Positions 6,636-13,802 of a stretch of 13,802 bases of DNA are shown here, piece after piece (position 1 is the stretch's first letter; the number at the start of each line of letters is the position of its first letter). Position numbers and translations under genes: made by a program. Origin of the DNA: Gammaproteobacteria bacterium (GTDB lineage Bacteria > Pseudomonadota > Gammaproteobacteria > Arenicellales > JAOTYS01); the NCBI GenBank assembly GCA_029861795.1, contig JAOTYS010000078.1, forward strand, positions 1 through 13,802, read 5' to 3'. Below the pieces are notes generated by a model. The model searched no databases, was not told the DNA's origin, and saw only the letters and a list, made by a program, of their open reading frames with translations.

Positions 6636-7966
6636 GACGGATTCTCCAAGTGCCGCCCGTCCAGTAAACGGGAGGTCAATTTCTTTTCCAACTCAACGCG
6701 AATCGGTGCGACGCTTACTCGCTCCAACACGTCATTGGCGAAGGCATAAGTCAAGATGCTACGCGCCGCATTCTCCTCTACACCCCGAGAGCGCAGATAA
6801 AACATCGCGTCCGCATCAAGTTGACCCACTGTTGCACCGTGGGCGCACTTAACGTCGTCTGCATAGATTTCGAGCTGCGGTTTGGTGTCCACCTCTGCAT
6901 CGCGAGACAGCAAGAGGTTTTTGTTCTCCTGTTGCGCATCAGTGTGCTGTGCATCGGCGTGTACTACGATCCGCCCATGAAATACTGCGCGTGCTCTACC
7001 GTCCAGTATGCCCTTGTAAAACTCGCGGCTGGTGCAGTTCGGCTTGCTGTGATCGATGTGAGTATAGTTATCCAGGTGCTGACGCCCTGTACCGAGATAC
7101 AGGCCGTTTAGATTGCATTCCACTCCCTCGTCAGCCAAATCAGCGTATAGCGCGTTACGCACCAATGATCCGCCAATCGCTATGTTATGCGAGGTAAAGC
7201 GACTGCTACGCTCTTGACGCAGATACAATCCACCAACATGAAAAGCGTTAATGTCTTCCTGCTGCAGCTTGTAATGCTCAACCGTCGAATCTGCTGCGCA
7301 AAATAATTCCGTCATCGAATTGGTAAGGTAGCGAGCGCCGCCCGCCGCGACATAACGCTCGATGATAATCGACTGGCTACCGGCGCCTGCGATAATCAGG
7401 TTGCGGGGTAGGTTCATAAGATCTTCCCCATCGCTTGACGATACACACAAGATCTCCACCGGCCGCTCCAACACACAATCCGAATCGATTCGGATGTATG
7501 CGCCGTCGGTTAAGAATGCTGAATTGAGTGCATCGAAGCCGTGTGAATTTTCTGGGGCACAGCGACCCAGATAAGGCTCCACTGCCGCTGCATCGCGCTC
7601 AAGTGCCGAAGCGAGGCTGCCGACGAACAAACCTTCAGGGAGCCCGCTCAAATCGCAAAGCGCTTGGGAAAAGTGACCGTTAACAAAGACCAAACGGTGG
7701 CTATTGAGTCCTGGCAACGCAAAGCGCCGGGTGTCGTCCAGGCTAAGTCCGTCACGTTGTGGCGTCGCAGGGGTAAACCGATGCTTGGTGATCGGTCTAA
7801 CGTTGGTGTACTTCCACGCCTCGTCCCTCGTGGTGGGGAATCCCGCAGTCTGAAGACGGGACAAGCCTTGCTCGCGCATCTGGCGAACCCACGCCACCGA
7901 CTGGCCCGCTAAGTTCTGAGCGAGGTTCTGATGGGCGGTCACATAAGCCTCAGTAACCTGATTCAT
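6632..7966 (-). CDS. sufD: Fe-S cluster assembly protein SufD
   Basis: Component of the SufBC2D scaffold complex, where new iron-sulfur clusters are built. The 444-residue protein has an N-terminal helical part with the TTRDEAWKYTNVRPI motif (about 45-60), a beta-helix core, and the C-terminal motif CAHGATVGQLDADAMFYLRSRG, with C374 and H376; the histidine matches the conserved SufD histidine (H360 in E. coli) thought to help form the cluster at the SufB-SufD interface. It starts at ATG 7966, seven bases after sufC, and overlaps sufS by four bases. Both junctions indicate one polycistronic message. Confidence 0.97.
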   Translation of the reverse strand: MNQVTEAYVTAHQNLAQNLAGQSVAWVRQMREQGLSRLQTAGFPTTRDEAWKYTNVRPITKHRFTPATPQRDGLSLDDTRRFALPGLNSHRLVFVNGHFSQALCDLSGLPEGLFVGSLASALERDAAAVEPYLGRCAPENSHGFDALNSAFLTDGAYIRIDSDCVLERPVEILCVSSSDGEDLMNLPRNLIIAGAGSQSIIIERYVAAGGARYLTNSMTELFCAADSTVEHYKLQQEDINAFHVGGLYLRQERSSRFTSHNIAIGGSLVRNALYADLADEGVECNLNGLYLGTGRQHLDNYTHIDHSKPNCTSREFYKGILDGRARAVFHGRIVVHADAQHTDAQQENKNLLLSRDAEVDTKPQLEIYADDVKCAHGATVGQLDADAMFYLRSRGVEENAARSILTYAFANDVLERVSVAPIRVELEKKLTSRLLDGRHLENPS

Positions 7967-7973
7967 GCTCCGT

Positions 7974-8747
7974 CTATCCCGTTATCATTGGTGTGGACTC
8001 GCTGGGTCCTTGCTCTATCCAGCTGTAACCTTGGGACTCTAACTCCAGCGCTAAGGACTTATCGCCGGACTTTACGATGCGGCCGTTCGCCAGCACATGA
8101 ACCTGGTCCGGCACGATATAGTCGAGCAACCGCTGGTAGTGTGTCACTACCACCATAGCGCGCTCCGGACTACGCAGGGTGTTGACCACATCGGCGACGA
8201 TCTTCAGCGCGTCGATATCTAGCCCTGAGTCAGTCTCGTCCAACACCGCTAAACGTGGCTCTAGTACCAGCATCTGCAAAATTTCGTTGCGCTTTTTCTC
8301 GCCACCTGAAAATCCCTCGTTAACAGATCGATATAGAAAGTCGTCTTTCATCTGTACCAGCTTCAGTTTCTGTTTGACCAGCGTCAGAAAATCAACGGCA
8401 TCAATTTCCTCCAACCCCTGGTGCCTGCGAGCGGCATTTAGCGCCGCCTTAAGCAGGTAAATGTTGCTCACTCCGGGAATTTCCACTGGGTACTGAAACG
8501 CCATGAAGATTCCCTCACGGGCGCGTTGTTCAGGTTCCAATTCCAACAAGTTATTGCCCCGGTATAGGACTTCACCGGCCGTGACCACGTAGCCTTCGCG
8601 ACCCGCCAGCACATTTGCCAAAGTACTCTTACCAGAACCGTTGGGGCCCATGATGGCATGGACTTCACCGGCCTTAACTTCCATGTCGATTCCGTTGAGA
8701 ATCGGCTTGTCGTTGACACTGACTTGCAAGTTACTGATCCTAAGCAT
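7974..8747 (-). CDS. sufC: Fe-S assembly ATPase SufC
   Basis: ABC-type ATPase of the SufBC2D complex; its ATP-driven dimerisation reshapes SufB-SufD during cluster assembly. It is cytosolic and not a transporter. The 257-residue protein has Walker A GPNGSGKST (34-42), the Q-loop at Q85, the signature FSGGEKKRNEI (146-156), Walker B LAVLDETDSGLD (166-177) and the switch histidine in VTHYQRLLDYI (H203). AGAGG lies just before the ATG at 8747. It is separated from sufB by 116 bases, the longest gap inside the operon, and from sufD by seven. Confidence 0.98.
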   Translation of the reverse strand: MLRISNLQVSVNDKPILNGIDMEVKAGEVHAIMGPNGSGKSTLANVLAGREGYVVTAGEVLYRGNNLLELEPEQRAREGIFMAFQYPVEIPGVSNIYLLKAALNAARRHQGLEEIDAVDFLTLVKQKLKLVQMKDDFLYRSVNEGFSGGEKKRNEILQMLVLEPRLAVLDETDSGLDIDALKIVADVVNTLRSPERAMVVVTHYQRLLDYIVPDQVHVLANGRIVKSGDKSLALELESQGYSWIEQGPSESTPMITG

Positions 8748-8863
8748 TACCTCTTAGACCTTCTGATGATGTGCAAACACGCGCTTTGCCTGCTGCGATT
8801 GGCGGTAACCATGCAAGTGATACGGCCAGCAAATTCTTACGCAGGGAAACGAACAACACCTAA

Positions 8864-10312
8864 TTACCCAACCGCACCCTCTAGGCTGATGCCAAGCAGT
8901 TTCTGCGCCTCCACGGCGAACTCCATCGGCAGTTCCTTAAATACCTGCTTACAAAACCCGTTGACTATCATGGAGACCGCATCCTCCACAGACAGTCCTC
9001 GTTGCTTACAGTAAAACAGTTGATCTTCTCCGATCTTGGAGGTGGTGGCCTCGTGCTCCACCTGGGCGGAAGGATTCTTTACTTCGATATACGGAAAGGT
9101 ATGGGCTCCGCAACGATCCCCTAACAACAGTGAATCGCATTGCGTGTAGTTACGTGAATTGTCCGCGCCCTTCAGGACTTTGACTAGGCCGCGATATGCA
9201 TTCTGTCCCCGACCAGCAGAGATTCCCTTGGAGATGATGGTGCTGCGTGAATTGCGCCCGATGTGGACCATCTTGGTGCCGGTATCAGCCTGCTGCAGAT
9301 TGTTGGTCAATGCTACCGAATAGAATTCCCCAATGGAATTGTCGCCCTCGAGGAGAACGCTAGGATACTTCCACGTAATGGCGGATCCGGTTTCCACCTG
9401 GGTCCAAGAAATCTTCGCGTTGTCACCACGACACGCACCGCGTTTCGTCACAAAATTGTAAATGCCACCTCGCCCCTGCTCATCCCCAGGGTACCAGTTC
9501 TGCACCGTCGAATATTTTATCTGTGCATCCTTCAGCGCAATCAATTCCACCACCGCGGCATGAAGCTGATTCTCATCACGCATCGGCGCGGTACAGCCTT
9601 CGAGATAACTCACATAGCTGCCCTCTTCAGCGATGATCAGGGTGCGCTCGAACTGTCCCGTATTAGACGCATTTATACGAAAGTAGGTAGAAAGCTCCAT
9701 CGGGCAGCGCACGCCCTTAGGTATGTATACGAATGAACCATCGCTGAACACCGCGGAGTTGAGTGCGGCGTAGTAGTTATCACCACTGGGTACTACAGTA
9801 CCGAGATACTGCTGTACCAGATCTGGATGATTCATTGCTGCTTCTGAAAAAGAGCCAAAGATCACCCCCGCCTTTGCCAAGGTCTCCTTGAACGTCGTCG
9901 CCACCGATACACTGTCAAACACTGCATCCACCGCAACGCCCGCGAGAGCTTTCTGCTCTTCCAAAGGAATGCCCAGCTTTTCGTATGTCTCGATGAGTTT
10001 TGGGTCTACCTCGTCCAGACTCTTAGGCCCGTCTTTGTTGCTCTTCGGCGCTGAGTAATAGCTGATCGCCTGAAAATCGATAGGCGGATAATGGACATGA
10101 GCCCACTTAGGCGGATCCAACGTCAACCAATGCCGATAGGCACCGAGCCGCCATTCAAGCATGAACTCAGGCTCGCCTTTTTTCTTCGATATTTCCCGAA
10201 TAACTTCTTCACTGAGCCCTGGAGGAAGGGTATCCGCATCGATATCAGTGACGAAACCGTCCTTGTAATCGCGCTGTATCAGTGCATTAAGATCGTGGGC
10301 CGCCGTGCTCAT
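8864..10312 (-). CDS. sufB: Fe-S cluster scaffold protein SufB
   Basis: Core scaffold of the SufBC2D complex, accepting sulfur from SufS and building the cluster with SufD. The 482-residue product is near the usual length. [16 protein letters not shown] places C401, and [11 protein letters not shown] places E430; their spacing of 29 equals that of the essential C405 and E434 of E. coli SufB. Other conserved stretches are [42 protein letters not shown] and [21 protein letters not shown]. The ATG at 10312 is preceded by AAAGGA ten bases away. It follows iscR by 33 bases. This is the first structural gene of the suf operon. Confidence 0.98.
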   Translation of the reverse strand: MSTAAHDLNALIQRDYKDGFVTDIDADTLPPGLSEEVIREISKKKGEPEFMLEWRLGAYRHWLTLDPPKWAHVHYPPIDFQAISYYSAPKSNKDGPKSLDEVDPKLIETYEKLGIPLEEQKALAGVAVDAVFDSVSVATTFKETLAKAGVIFGSFSEAAMNHPDLVQQYLGTVVPSGDNYYAALNSAVFSDGSFVYIPKGVRCPMELSTYFRINASNTGQFERTLIIAEEGSYVSYLEGCTAPMRDENQLHAAVVELIALKDAQIKYSTVQNWYPGDEQGRGGIYNFVTKRGACRGDNAKISWTQVETGSAITWKYPSVLLEGDNSIGEFYSVALTNNLQQADTGTKMVHIGRNSRSTIISKGISAGRGQNAYRGLVKVLKGADNSRNYTQCDSLLLGDRCGAHTFPYIEVKNPSAQVEHEATTSKIGEDQLFYCKQRGLSVEDAVSMIVNGFCKQVFKELPMEFAVEAQKLLGISLEGAVG

Positions 10313-10345
10313 ATATCTGATCCTTTGCGTTCGGTTTTTTCCGTA

Positions 10346-10819
10346 TCAAGAGACTCTTATAGCGTGGGGAAAGTCCTCGGACCGTGATTCGCCCCGCTGC
10401 GATGAATGCGCACGCACCGCGGGCCGCTTTACCAGCTCTCCAAGGGTGATGCCGTCGAGAAATTCATACAAACGGTCGCTCAGCTCACTCCATAAGTCAT
10501 GGGTCAGACAGCGTTTACCCTGCTGACAATTCTCCTTGCCATGGCATCGGGTGACGTCCAGCTTCTCGTCTGAGGCTATGATGATCTGCGCCACCGAGAT
10601 TTCCTCCGCTGGGCGTGTTAGCCGATAACCACCCCCCGGTCCACGTGAGCCCTGCACTAACCCGTGGGTTCGCAGCCTTGCGAACAACTGCTCCAGATAA
10701 GACAGCGAGATGGACTGGTGCGTGGCGATATCCGCCAAGGACACCGGATCCCCTTGATCGCGCAAGGCGAGATCAATCATCGCGGTCACCGCATAGCGAC
10801 CCTTAGTAGTTAATCTCAT
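10346..10819 (-). CDS. iscR: Rrf2-family Fe-S cluster regulator IscR
   Basis: Iron-sulfur sensing repressor. From ATG 10819 (GGGAG five bases upstream) the 157-residue protein begins [14 protein letters not shown] like E. coli IscR; the frame extends 24 bases further but that is not needed. The winged helix covers about 1-70, with [14 protein letters not shown] and [12 protein letters not shown]. The cluster ligands C92, C98, C104 and H107 have the same numbering as in E. coli IscR, so a [2Fe-2S] cluster is expected. The C-terminal tail after about 133 is charged and variable. Here it heads a suf operon rather than the isc operon. Two matches to the IscR type 1 site and a good promoter lie just upstream, indicating repression of its own operon when cluster supply is ample. 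Confidence 0.96.
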   Translation of the reverse strand: MRLTTKGRYAVTAMIDLALRDQGDPVSLADIATHQSISLSYLEQLFARLRTHGLVQGSRGPGGGYRLTRPAEEISVAQIIIASDEKLDVTRCHGKENCQQGKRCLTHDLWSELSDRLYEFLDGITLGELVKRPAVRAHSSQRGESRSEDFPHAIRVS

Positions 10820-10834
10820 TGCTACTCCCGAGCT

Positions 10835-10859
10835 ATTTCCCACTAATTTACTTAGGAAT
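10835..10859 (-). promoter_or_regulatory. Second IscR type 1-like site, between promoter and iscR
   Basis: Read on the minus strand, this 25-base stretch agrees with the E. coli IscR type 1 consensus at 19 of 25 positions by hand comparison, including the AAATTAGT-like centre. It lies downstream of the -10 box, over the expected start of transcription, 15 bases from the iscR ATG. Two sites in tandem is also the layout known at the E. coli iscR promoter. Confidence 0.55.
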
Positions 10860-10860
10860 T

Positions 10861-10889
10861 AGCATATTAAAACCCACCAAATTAGTCAA
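10861..10889 (-). promoter_or_regulatory. Promoter of the iscR-suf operon
   Basis: On the minus strand a -35 TTGACT (10884-10889) and a -10 TATGCT (10861-10866) are separated by exactly 17 bases. Transcription would start near 10854, giving a leader of about 35 bases to the iscR ATG. It begins 30 bases after the ubiB stop, separating the suf operon from the ubi genes. Confidence 0.7.
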
Positions 10890-10893
10890 GTAT
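10869..10893 (-). promoter_or_regulatory. IscR type 1 binding site over the -35 box
   Basis: Read on the minus strand, the 25 bases match the E. coli IscR type 1 consensus at 21 positions by hand comparison: the left half ATACTTGACT matches in full, the AT-rich centre fits, and the right half keeps GT and GG. The site covers the -35 TTGACT, so bound [2Fe-2S]-IscR would block RNA polymerase. This is direct support for cluster-dependent autoregulation. Confidence 0.7.
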
Positions 10894-10919
10894 TTGATGT
10901 ATTGGAGAAACGCTAAAGA

Positions 10920-12575
10920 TCAGCGGTTTTGGGGCCAGGCGAGTAACACCATCACCGCTCCCGCCGCGCCAAGCAACCAACTCACCATCGGCGCGTCGAA
11001 CACCATGGTCTTGGCGTATCCATCCAGCGCCGCAAACACGGCGGCGCTGATGATGAGCGCGCTACCCACCATGCCTGCGTAAAGCCTGCGGTGATTTGCT
11101 GCGGATTGGCGTTGCAAGCGCCGTAACTCCTTTGATGTCAACTCCAGCTTAAACTCCCCATCCCGGGCCTTTCTCAGGAAGTTGTGGATCAAGCTAGGCA
11201 ACTCCGGGACTATCGGTCCCCAGGACGGCAACTCGCGACGCAGCGCACCCAGCGCGGCGCGGGGTCCTATCTGCTCACGCATCCATTTTTCAAGGTAGGG
11301 CTTTGCCGTCTCCCAGAGGTCTAGCTCGGGATAAAGCTGACGGCCAAGGCCTTCAATATTGAGCAAAGTCTTCTGCAACAACACCAGCTGCGGCTGCACC
11401 GGCATGTCGAAACGACGAGCGGTCTGAAACAGTCGCAGCAGTAACCTGCCGAAGGAAATTTCACTAATCGGTCTTGCGAATATTGGTTCGCATACGGTGC
11501 GAATCGCAGCCTCAAACTCGTCGGCCCGCGTGGTCGCCGGCACCCACCCAGCACGTATGTGCGCATCCGCGACTGCGCGATAGTCGCGATTAAAAAATGC
11601 TAAGAAGTTCTCAGCCAGATATCGCTTGTCGGAATCCCCAAGCGTACCGATGATGCCAAAGTCCACCGCCCGGTATTGCCCCGTTTCTGATACGAAGATG
11701 TTTCCGGGATGCATATCGGCGTGAAAAAATCCGTCACGAAATGCCTGGGTAAAAAAGATTTCCACACCATTATGAGCGAGCTTACGCATGTCGATGCCCG
11801 CGTTCCTTAAAGCGTCAATATCACGAATCGGGATGCCGCCGATACGCTCCATCACCATCACTACCTTGCGGGTATGATCCCAGTAGACCTTGGGAACATA
11901 AACCAACTCAGAGCCTTCGAAATTGGACCGCAACTGACTCGCATTAGCCGCCTCGCGCATTAAGTCAAGCTCATCATGGATCGTCTTGTTGTACTCATCG
12001 ACGACTTCCACTGGTCTTAAGCGTTCACCCTCTGACCAGTAGCGCTGCGCCAAACGCGCCAAGGTATAGAGCAAACCGAGGTCTCTCTCGATAACATCTT
12101 CGATGCCGGGTCGCAGCACTTTGACCACAACCTTAGTGTCATCGTGAAGGGTCGCTGCATGAACCTGGGCCACCGACGCTGACGCTAGCGGCGTCGGGTC
12201 AAAATGCGCGAAATGATGGTCGATGGATTCTCCGTACGCCTTTTCGATCATTGCCTTGGCGATCTCGCCGGCGAAGGGTGGAACCTGATCCTGGAGTTTG
12301 CTCAGTTCCTCGGCTATATCATCGGGTAGCAAGTCGGGCCGGGTAGATAGCATTTGACCGAACTTGACAAAAACGGGCCCTAGCTCCTCTAGCGCCTCAC
12401 GTAACCTTATCGCCCTAGGACGCCGTACTTTTCTACCCCAATGCCAAGGTAGTAAATACAGAACAAAGCGATAAGGTCGGAACAGGTGCAGCGTGGTGAC
12501 GAAGTCATCTAGCCCGTGACGGACGAAGACCTGAGTGATGCGCAGCAATCGAAACAGCTGACCCTGGCGAGTCAT
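10920..12575 (-). CDS. ubiB: Ubiquinone biosynthesis atypical kinase/ATPase UbiB
   Basis: Membrane-associated protein of the ADCK/COQ8 family needed for ubiquinone synthesis, probably as an ATPase acting on the lipid-bound complex. The 551-residue length is typical. Family motifs are present: KFGQMLSTRPDLLP (KxGQ, 71-84), the ASASVAQVHAA nucleotide loop (131-141), the ATP-binding lysine K152 in VVVKVLRPG, the HDELDLMREAANA segment (200-212), FFHADMHPGNIF (283-294) and the metal-binding AVDFGIIG (303-310). Two hydrophobic segments (about 500-518 and 530-547) form the C-terminal membrane anchor. The start ATG overlaps the ubiJ stop by four bases. In E. coli ubiB is followed by tatABC; here the iscR promoter follows instead. 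Confidence 0.97.
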   Translation of the reverse strand: MTRQGQLFRLLRITQVFVRHGLDDFVTTLHLFRPYRFVLYLLPWHWGRKVRRPRAIRLREALEELGPVFVKFGQMLSTRPDLLPDDIAEELSKLQDQVPPFAGEIAKAMIEKAYGESIDHHFAHFDPTPLASASVAQVHAATLHDDTKVVVKVLRPGIEDVIERDLGLLYTLARLAQRYWSEGERLRPVEVVDEYNKTIHDELDLMREAANASQLRSNFEGSELVYVPKVYWDHTRKVVMVMERIGGIPIRDIDALRNAGIDMRKLAHNGVEIFFTQAFRDGFFHADMHPGNIFVSETGQYRAVDFGIIGTLGDSDKRYLAENFLAFFNRDYRAVADAHIRAGWVPATTRADEFEAAIRTVCEPIFARPISEISFGRLLLRLFQTARRFDMPVQPQLVLLQKTLLNIEGLGRQLYPELDLWETAKPYLEKWMREQIGPRAALGALRRELPSWGPIVPELPSLIHNFLRKARDGEFKLELTSKELRRLQRQSAANHRRLYAGMVGSALIISAAVFAALDGYAKTMVFDAPMVSWLLGAAGAVMVLLAWPQNR

Positions 12576-13168
12576 TCGATCGAACCGCTTAGTCGATCTA
12601 CGCGTTGTTCCAGTCTATCTACATCGGAACGCAGCGTGTCAATGTTGCTCAGCAGAGTATCTACGCGTGAACGTGGCGCAAGTTCACGGAGTTCCTCCTG
12701 CAGATATTCCGCGGTATCTTGAGCGAACTTCGCTCGCGCATGACCAACCCAAGCTTTTGTATCCCTCGCTATATTCCCGAGTTGGTGCGCTGGTATGTCC
12801 CCCACCACATGTGATATCTGCTCTTCCCAGTCGATCGTCATCCGGTTAATGATTCGTGCAATCTGCTGGCCGAGTTCCATTTCTCCTTCGACTGTAATTT
12901 CACCATCTGAGAGCAGCCTTGGATCCATCCCGGTAGCGATGAAGCGGGTGAAAGCGATGAGCGTACCGCGCAGCTTCACGTCCGCGGCTTCATCCCAGTG
13001 GTGCGACACTTGAATTCCATGTTCACCTACAATCAGATAGAGCTTCACACCACGCTCAATCAACTCTATCTCAACCACTCTGCCCGCAAGCTCGCCAAGT
13101 TGGCGCATTGCGTCTGGATCAAGTTTAACTAAGCGATTCCCAACTTCCTGTAGCAATTGGAGAATCAT
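12572..13168 (-). CDS. ubiJ: Ubiquinone biosynthesis accessory factor UbiJ (SCP2 domain)
   Basis: Accessory factor of the soluble ubiquinone-synthesis complex; its SCP2-like domain is thought to bind the polyprenyl intermediates. The 198-residue protein is about as long as E. coli UbiJ. The SCP2-like fold covers about residues 1-110, with VEIELIERGVKLYLIV and the LLSDGEITVEGEMELGQQIARII stretch; a C-terminal helical part ends in a heptad-like coiled coil (about 165-195, TLLSNIDTLRSDVDRLEQ). Sequence identity to the E. coli protein looks low, so the call relies heavily on its place between ubiE and ubiB. It overlaps ubiB by four bases, and 175 bases separate it from ubiE. Confidence 0.88.
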   Translation of the reverse strand: MILQLLQEVGNRLVKLDPDAMRQLGELAGRVVEIELIERGVKLYLIVGEHGIQVSHHWDEAADVKLRGTLIAFTRFIATGMDPRLLSDGEITVEGEMELGQQIARIINRMTIDWEEQISHVVGDIPAHQLGNIARDTKAWVGHARAKFAQDTAEYLQEELRELAPRSRVDTLLSNIDTLRSDVDRLEQRVDRLSGSIE

Positions 13169-13224
13169 GAATAGTTCTTCGCGCTAGACCGATTACCAGG
13201 GGACGATGGGCCATTGTTTTTGAA

Positions 13225-13239
13225 CTGGAGAATCTCCAG
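13225..13239. repeat. Small hairpin between ubiE and ubiJ
   Basis: CTGGAGAATCTCCAG pairs as a 6-bp stem with a three-base loop in the 175-base ubiE-ubiJ gap. On the transcribed (minus) strand the hairpin is followed by TTCAAAAAC rather than a T-run, so it is not a convincing terminator. The rest of the gap holds only a second weak inverted repeat at 13252-13267; I see no gene in it. Confidence 0.35.
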
Positions 13240-13343
13240 GGGAAATAAGAGCTTCAGTACAGTGAAGTCCGATGTCGCATCTAGATCGTCCTGGAACTTG
13301 CAACGCCATCATCCACCATCCTTGGGGCAAACTCCACCAGCCC

Positions 13344-13802
13344 TCAGAACTTATTCCCCCTATGCACGGCAGCTATGCCGCCACTGAGGTTGAAACAACG
13401 CACACGGTCGAAGCCCTCTTGCTCCATCATCTGTTGCAATTTGTCCTGCGGTGGATGCTTGCGAATAGACTCAACCAAATAACGATAACTATCTTCGTCC
13501 CCAGTAACCCAGCGTCCTAGTCGCGGCAACACCGAGAACGAGTACAAATCGTAGACCTTTTCCAGCATCGGCAGTGTGACGTGGGAAAACTCTAATATCA
13601 GCACTTGACCGCCCGGCTTTAGTGCTCGAAACATGGACTGCAGTGCCTTATCGATGCGGGTTACGTTGCGCAGACCAAAACTTATGCAAACGCAATCGAA
13701 ATACTGTTCGCGAAATGGCAATGCCTCCGCATCCGCCTTCACATAATGGATATTTCCAACCAAACCCTCATCCGTGAGGCGTTCACGGCCCCGGGCTAAC
13801 AT
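13344..13802 (-). CDS. ubiE: Ubiquinone/menaquinone C-methyltransferase UbiE, C-terminal part (truncated by the window edge)
   Basis: SAM-dependent methyltransferase that adds the ring C-methyl group in ubiquinone (and, where present, menaquinone) synthesis. The frame is open to the window end; the first visible methionine belongs to the internal MLARGRERL helix of UbiE, so the true start and the GxGxG SAM loop lie outside the window. The 152 visible residues show the typical downstream motifs: [39 protein letters not shown], the [19 protein letters not shown] block, and the terminal [15 protein letters not shown]. UbiE-UbiJ-UbiB is the same order as in E. coli. Confidence 0.97.
   Translation of the reverse strand: MLARGRERLTDEGLVGNIHYVKADAEALPFREQYFDCVCISFGLRNVTRIDKALQSMFRALKPGGQVLILEFSHVTLPMLEKVYDLYSFSVLPRLGRWVTGDEDSYRYLVESIRKHPPQDKLQQMMEQEGFDRVRCFNLSGGIAAVHRGNKF

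Noticed and set aside
6216..6749. 177-codon open frame on the plus strand opposite sufS and sufD
   Set aside because: Antisense shadow of two well-supported genes with full catalytic motifs.
9263..9736. 157-codon open frame on the plus strand opposite sufB
   Set aside because: Antisense shadow of sufB; no recognisable domain.
13225..13239. Intrinsic terminator after ubiE
   Set aside because: The stem is short and no T-run follows it in the direction of transcription.

Overview
The window looks like chromosomal, mostly housekeeping DNA from a gammaproteobacterium. The evidence is SecB, an EnvC-type LytM protein, the ubiquinone genes ubiE-ubiJ-ubiB, and gene orders that match known gammaproteobacterial blocks in part. 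Coding density is high, spacing is tight, and there are no rRNA, tRNA, insertion sequence, phage or CRISPR signals. The species cannot be named from this sequence. I found no wholly novel system. The points of interest are regulatory or concern gene content.

Left block, minus strand (1-1755): an ArsR-family repressor, a membrane-anchored rhodanese (YibN type), secB, and the beginning of gpsA, which is cut by the window edge. This resembles the yibN-grxC-secB-gpsA cluster of other gammaproteobacteria, but grxC is missing. The ArsR protein lacks the usual metal-site residues. It carries two cysteines placed like the persulfide-sensing pair of the SqrR/BigR/YgaV group, which fits its position beside a sulfurtransferase.

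Plus-strand block (2012-4586): envC, encoding a coiled-coil protein with a degenerate LytM domain that activates cell-wall amidases, and ctpA, encoding a periplasmic C-terminal processing protease. The ArsR gene and envC are divergent. Their shared intergenic region holds an AT-rich imperfect palindrome over possible divergent -10 boxes, plus a structured envC leader. gpmI, which often lies just upstream of envC, is absent.

SUF block, minus strand (10819 down to 4621): iscR-sufB-sufC-sufD-sufS-sufT-Rieske ferredoxin. It encodes an iron-sulfur cluster assembly machine: the SufBCD scaffold/ATPase, the SufS desulfurase and the SufT maturation factor, with a small Rieske protein as last gene. IscR keeps the three cysteines and one histidine that bind its cluster. 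Two tandem matches to the IscR type 1 site lie over and just downstream of a good promoter, which points to cluster-dependent self-repression of the whole operon. No SufA, SufE or SufU is present here.

Ubiquinone block, minus strand (13802 down to 10920): the 3' part of ubiE, then ubiJ and ubiB, the last two overlapping by 4 bases. These encode the C-methyltransferase, the SCP2-like accessory factor and the atypical kinase of ubiquinone synthesis. The block runs straight into the iscR promoter.

No gap between genes exceeds about 260 bases.
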